Below are positions 6,228 to 7,812 of a stretch of DNA of 7,812 nt, one piece after another. Position numbers and translations under genes: made by a program. The stretch spans positions 1-7,812 of the forward strand of contig JAOZSF010000078.1 of the NCBI GenBank assembly GCA_029939815.1, written 5' to 3'. How positions within the stretch are numbered: position 1 is the stretch's first letter; each line of letters opens with the position of its first letter. The notes under the pieces were generated by a model. That model ran no database searches and was not told where the DNA came from. It saw nothing but the letters and a program-made list of their open reading frames with translations. This DNA is from a bacterium. Lineage in GTDB: Bacteria; Auribacterota; UBA3054; B51-G9.

Positions 6228-7802
6228 ATGAAACCAAATATCCTTTTTATCATTACCGATCAGGAAAGATACGACAGTCTCGGCTGTTGTGGAAACCCCT
6301 TCGCGAAAACTCCGAATATTGACGCACTCGCTAAACAGGGAACGATTTTTGAAAATTGTATCACGGCAAGTTCTATCTGTCAGCCGTCACGCGCTTCGGT
6401 TCTTACCGGGCTTCACGCAAGTGTTCATGGCGTTTGGACAAACGGGGTCGCTTTGCCAAGAGCAACAGATGTTAAAATCAGCGAAAGCAGCAAAAACGCT
6501 TTTCCGGGTAAATGGGTGGCTTCAAATATCACTACTTTCGCGGACATTTTTAAAAATGCAGGTTACAACACTAAAGCGGTCGGGAAACTTCATTTTACGC
6601 CTTACGCTTCGCATCCCGATTCCGGCTTTATGGAATGTGAAAAAAGATGGCAGGAAAATCCGGAACAAATGGAAAAATGGCACGGTCCTTATTATGGTTT
6701 TGATGATGTAAATATTACTACCGGACATGGCGAATTTATCGGCGGACATTATGGTTTATGGCTCAAAAAAAACCATCCGGATATTTGGAAAAAAATTCGC
6801 GATGATGCAAAAATTAGAATACCGGAATTCCCGGAATGTAAAATGCTCTATCCCTCTGTTATTCCTAAAGAACTTCATAATTCTTCCTGGATAGGCGATG
6901 TCGCCTGTGAAAAAATTAAAGAAAATGAAAATTCCGAAAATCCTTTCCTTATGTGGGTCGGATTTCCTGACCCACATTCTCCTTTCGTTCCGCCAAAAGA
7001 GCTTGCTGATGAATTTAAAAATTCAGAAACTTTAACTCCGCCACTTTCGGCTGGAAATCTAAAAGACCGACCGGAAGCATTTAAAAATCTGGCAAAAAAA
7101 AGAGATGCTGAAAATAGTAATCCGAAACTTTTCAAAAGAGCAAGACAATACACAAACGCAATGATGAAACTCATTGATGAGAACGTCGGCAAAATGATTG
7201 ATACTTTAAAAGAAACCGGTCAATGGGAAAATACGATTGTTATTTTCACTTCTGACCATGGAGATTTTCTCGGCGATTTTGGTATGCACGGGAAATGTGT
7301 TCCGTGCTGTAAATCCTTAAACCACGTCCCATTTATCTTAAAAACTCCTGAAAGAATTTTACCTGAACGGGTTAGTAAAACAATTTCTAATGTTGACATT
7401 TTACCAACCATCTGTGAACTCGCAGGATTAGAAATCCCTAAACTTGTTCATGGCGAGTCGGTTATTTCTGTAGAAAAATACGGAAGAAAATTCCCGGTTA
7501 TCGTTCAGCATTACACGCCAAAACCCGAGCGTCACAACATTAGTATTTATGATGACAGATACAGATTAACCTGGTATCCGCAAACAAATGAATTCGAGTT
7601 TTACGACCATAAAACCGACCCGTTTGAATCGACAAATATTGTCGATTGTCGGAGACCCCGCGAATGCCGGGGCATTCAACAACCTGACCTGAGCGCAAAG
7701 AGTCTTGTGGATAAAATGTTGATTGAAAAAATGTTTAATCAATTAACAAAAGAACAAACCAGAACTTGTTTGCCAAGAGCCGGCAGAGTGGCTGTTTGGT
7801 AG
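6228..7802 (+). CDS. Formylglycine-dependent sulfatase (type I, S1 family)
   Basis: A complete 524-residue protein whose ATG at 6228 is 4 bases after the upstream TAA. It has an A/T-rich leader with no Shine-Dalgarno, so translational coupling is likely. It hydrolyses a sulfate ester; the substrate is not known. KPNILFIITDQER gives the metal ligands D11-Q12. C51-Q-P-S-R55 in CQPSRASVLTG is the site where C51 is oxidised to formylglycine. K120 and H122 (VGKLH), H250 (PDPHSPF), D343-H344 (SDHGD), H354 and K356 (MHGK) fill the remaining active-site positions. The C-terminal FEFYDHKTDPFESTN and the closing PRAGRVAVW are normal for the family. There is no signal peptide, since the protein begins directly with the first beta strand, so it probably acts in the cytoplasm. 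Residues 474-484 look like a small insertion. Other alkaline phosphatase-fold enzymes are unlikely because the sulfatase signature is intact. Confidence 0.93.
   Translation: MKPNILFIITDQERYDSLGCCGNPFAKTPNIDALAKQGTIFENCITASSICQPSRASVLTGLHASVHGVWTNGVALPRATDVKISESSKNAFPGKWVASNITTFADIFKNAGYNTKAVGKLHFTPYASHPDSGFMECEKRWQENPEQMEKWHGPYYGFDDVNITTGHGEFIGGHYGLWLKKNHPDIWKKIRDDAKIRIPEFPECKMLYPSVIPKELHNSSWIGDVACEKIKENENSENPFLMWVGFPDPHSPFVPPKELADEFKNSETLTPPLSAGNLKDRPEAFKNLAKKRDAENSNPKLFKRARQYTNAMMKLIDENVGKMIDTLKETGQWENTIVIFTSDHGDFLGDFGMHGKCVPCCKSLNHVPFILKTPERILPERVSKTISNVDILPTICELAGLEIPKLVHGESVISVEKYGRKFPVIVQHYTPKPERHNISIYDDRYRLTWYPQTNEFEFYDHKTDPFESTNIVDCRRPRECRGIQQPDLSAKSLVDKMLIEKMFNQLTKEQTRTCLPRAGRVAVW
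7627..7647. repeat. Perfect 9-bp inverted repeat beside the GC-rich patch
   Basis: AATCGACAA (7627-7635) and TTGTCGATT (7639-7647) are perfect reverse complements around the 3-base loop ATA. It lies in the sulfatase coding sequence, directly left of the GC-rich patch. It has no T-run after it and lies 155 bases before the stop, so a terminator role is unlikely. Confidence 0.5.
7647..7679 (+). repeat. GC-rich palindromic patch, possible in-frame insertion in the sulfatase
   Basis: About 33 bases encode residues 474-484 (CRRPRECRGIQ) between NIVD and QPDLSAK, where homologues usually run directly from 'N-L-x-D' into a 'D-P-x' helix. The patch is far more GC-rich than its surroundings. It can form CCCCG (7656-7660) paired with CGGGG (7668-7672), or alternatively GAATGCC (7662-7668) paired with GGCATTC (7671-7677). 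The tandem heptamer ATTGTCG ATTGTCG (7638-7651) lies at its left border. Small palindromic elements that insert in frame into genes are known from other bacteria. That this is one is inference. Confidence 0.45.
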
Positions 7803-7812
7803 TAGGGGAGCG

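Overview
The window carries three consecutive genes on the plus strand and almost no non-coding DNA. The first gene enters from the left edge without its start (1-2040), the second is a complete 1375-residue exported protein (2096-6223), and the third is a complete 524-residue sulfatase (6228-7802). The gaps are 55 and 4 bases, there is no convincing terminator or promoter between genes, and all three read the same way, so a single transcript is likely. I see no RNA gene, CRISPR array, transposase or phage gene.

Organism: the DNA is moderately AT-rich. An exported protein joining a CotH-type kinase domain, chitobiase C-terminal-like modules, lamin-tail domains and a PEP-CTERM sorting tail, next to a type I sulfatase and a GspK-like helix-hairpin-helix protein, points to the Planctomycetota-Verrucomicrobiota-Lentisphaerota group. 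An AT-rich Phycisphaerae/Sedimentisphaerales or Lentisphaerae/Kiritimatiellae member fits best. This is inferred from domain style, not from a marker gene.

Layout. 1-2040: C-terminal 679 residues of a protein with a lamin-tail-like N-terminal part and a C-terminal segment resembling the helix-hairpin-helix part of type II secretion/pseudopilin GspK proteins. 2040-2102: a 20-codon mini-ORF overlaps the stop of gene 1 and the start of gene 2 and may couple their translation. 2096-6223: secreted surface protein with signal peptide, beta-sandwich domain, chitobiase-type module, CotH kinase domain, second chitobiase-type module, three lamin-tail domains and a VPEP sorting tail. 6228-7802: formylglycine-dependent sulfatase with the CQPSR motif and no signal peptide. 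Near its C-terminus is a GC-rich palindromic patch that looks like a small in-frame insertion.

How they might work together: genes 1 and 2 look like cell-envelope or extracellular-matrix proteins, with lamin-tail modules as adhesion or assembly domains. The CotH module could phosphorylate exported protein substrates. The sulfatase would remove sulfate from a small molecule or an imported sugar in the cytoplasm. A shared function is inferred from synteny only. I recognise the families but not a described system that unites them.
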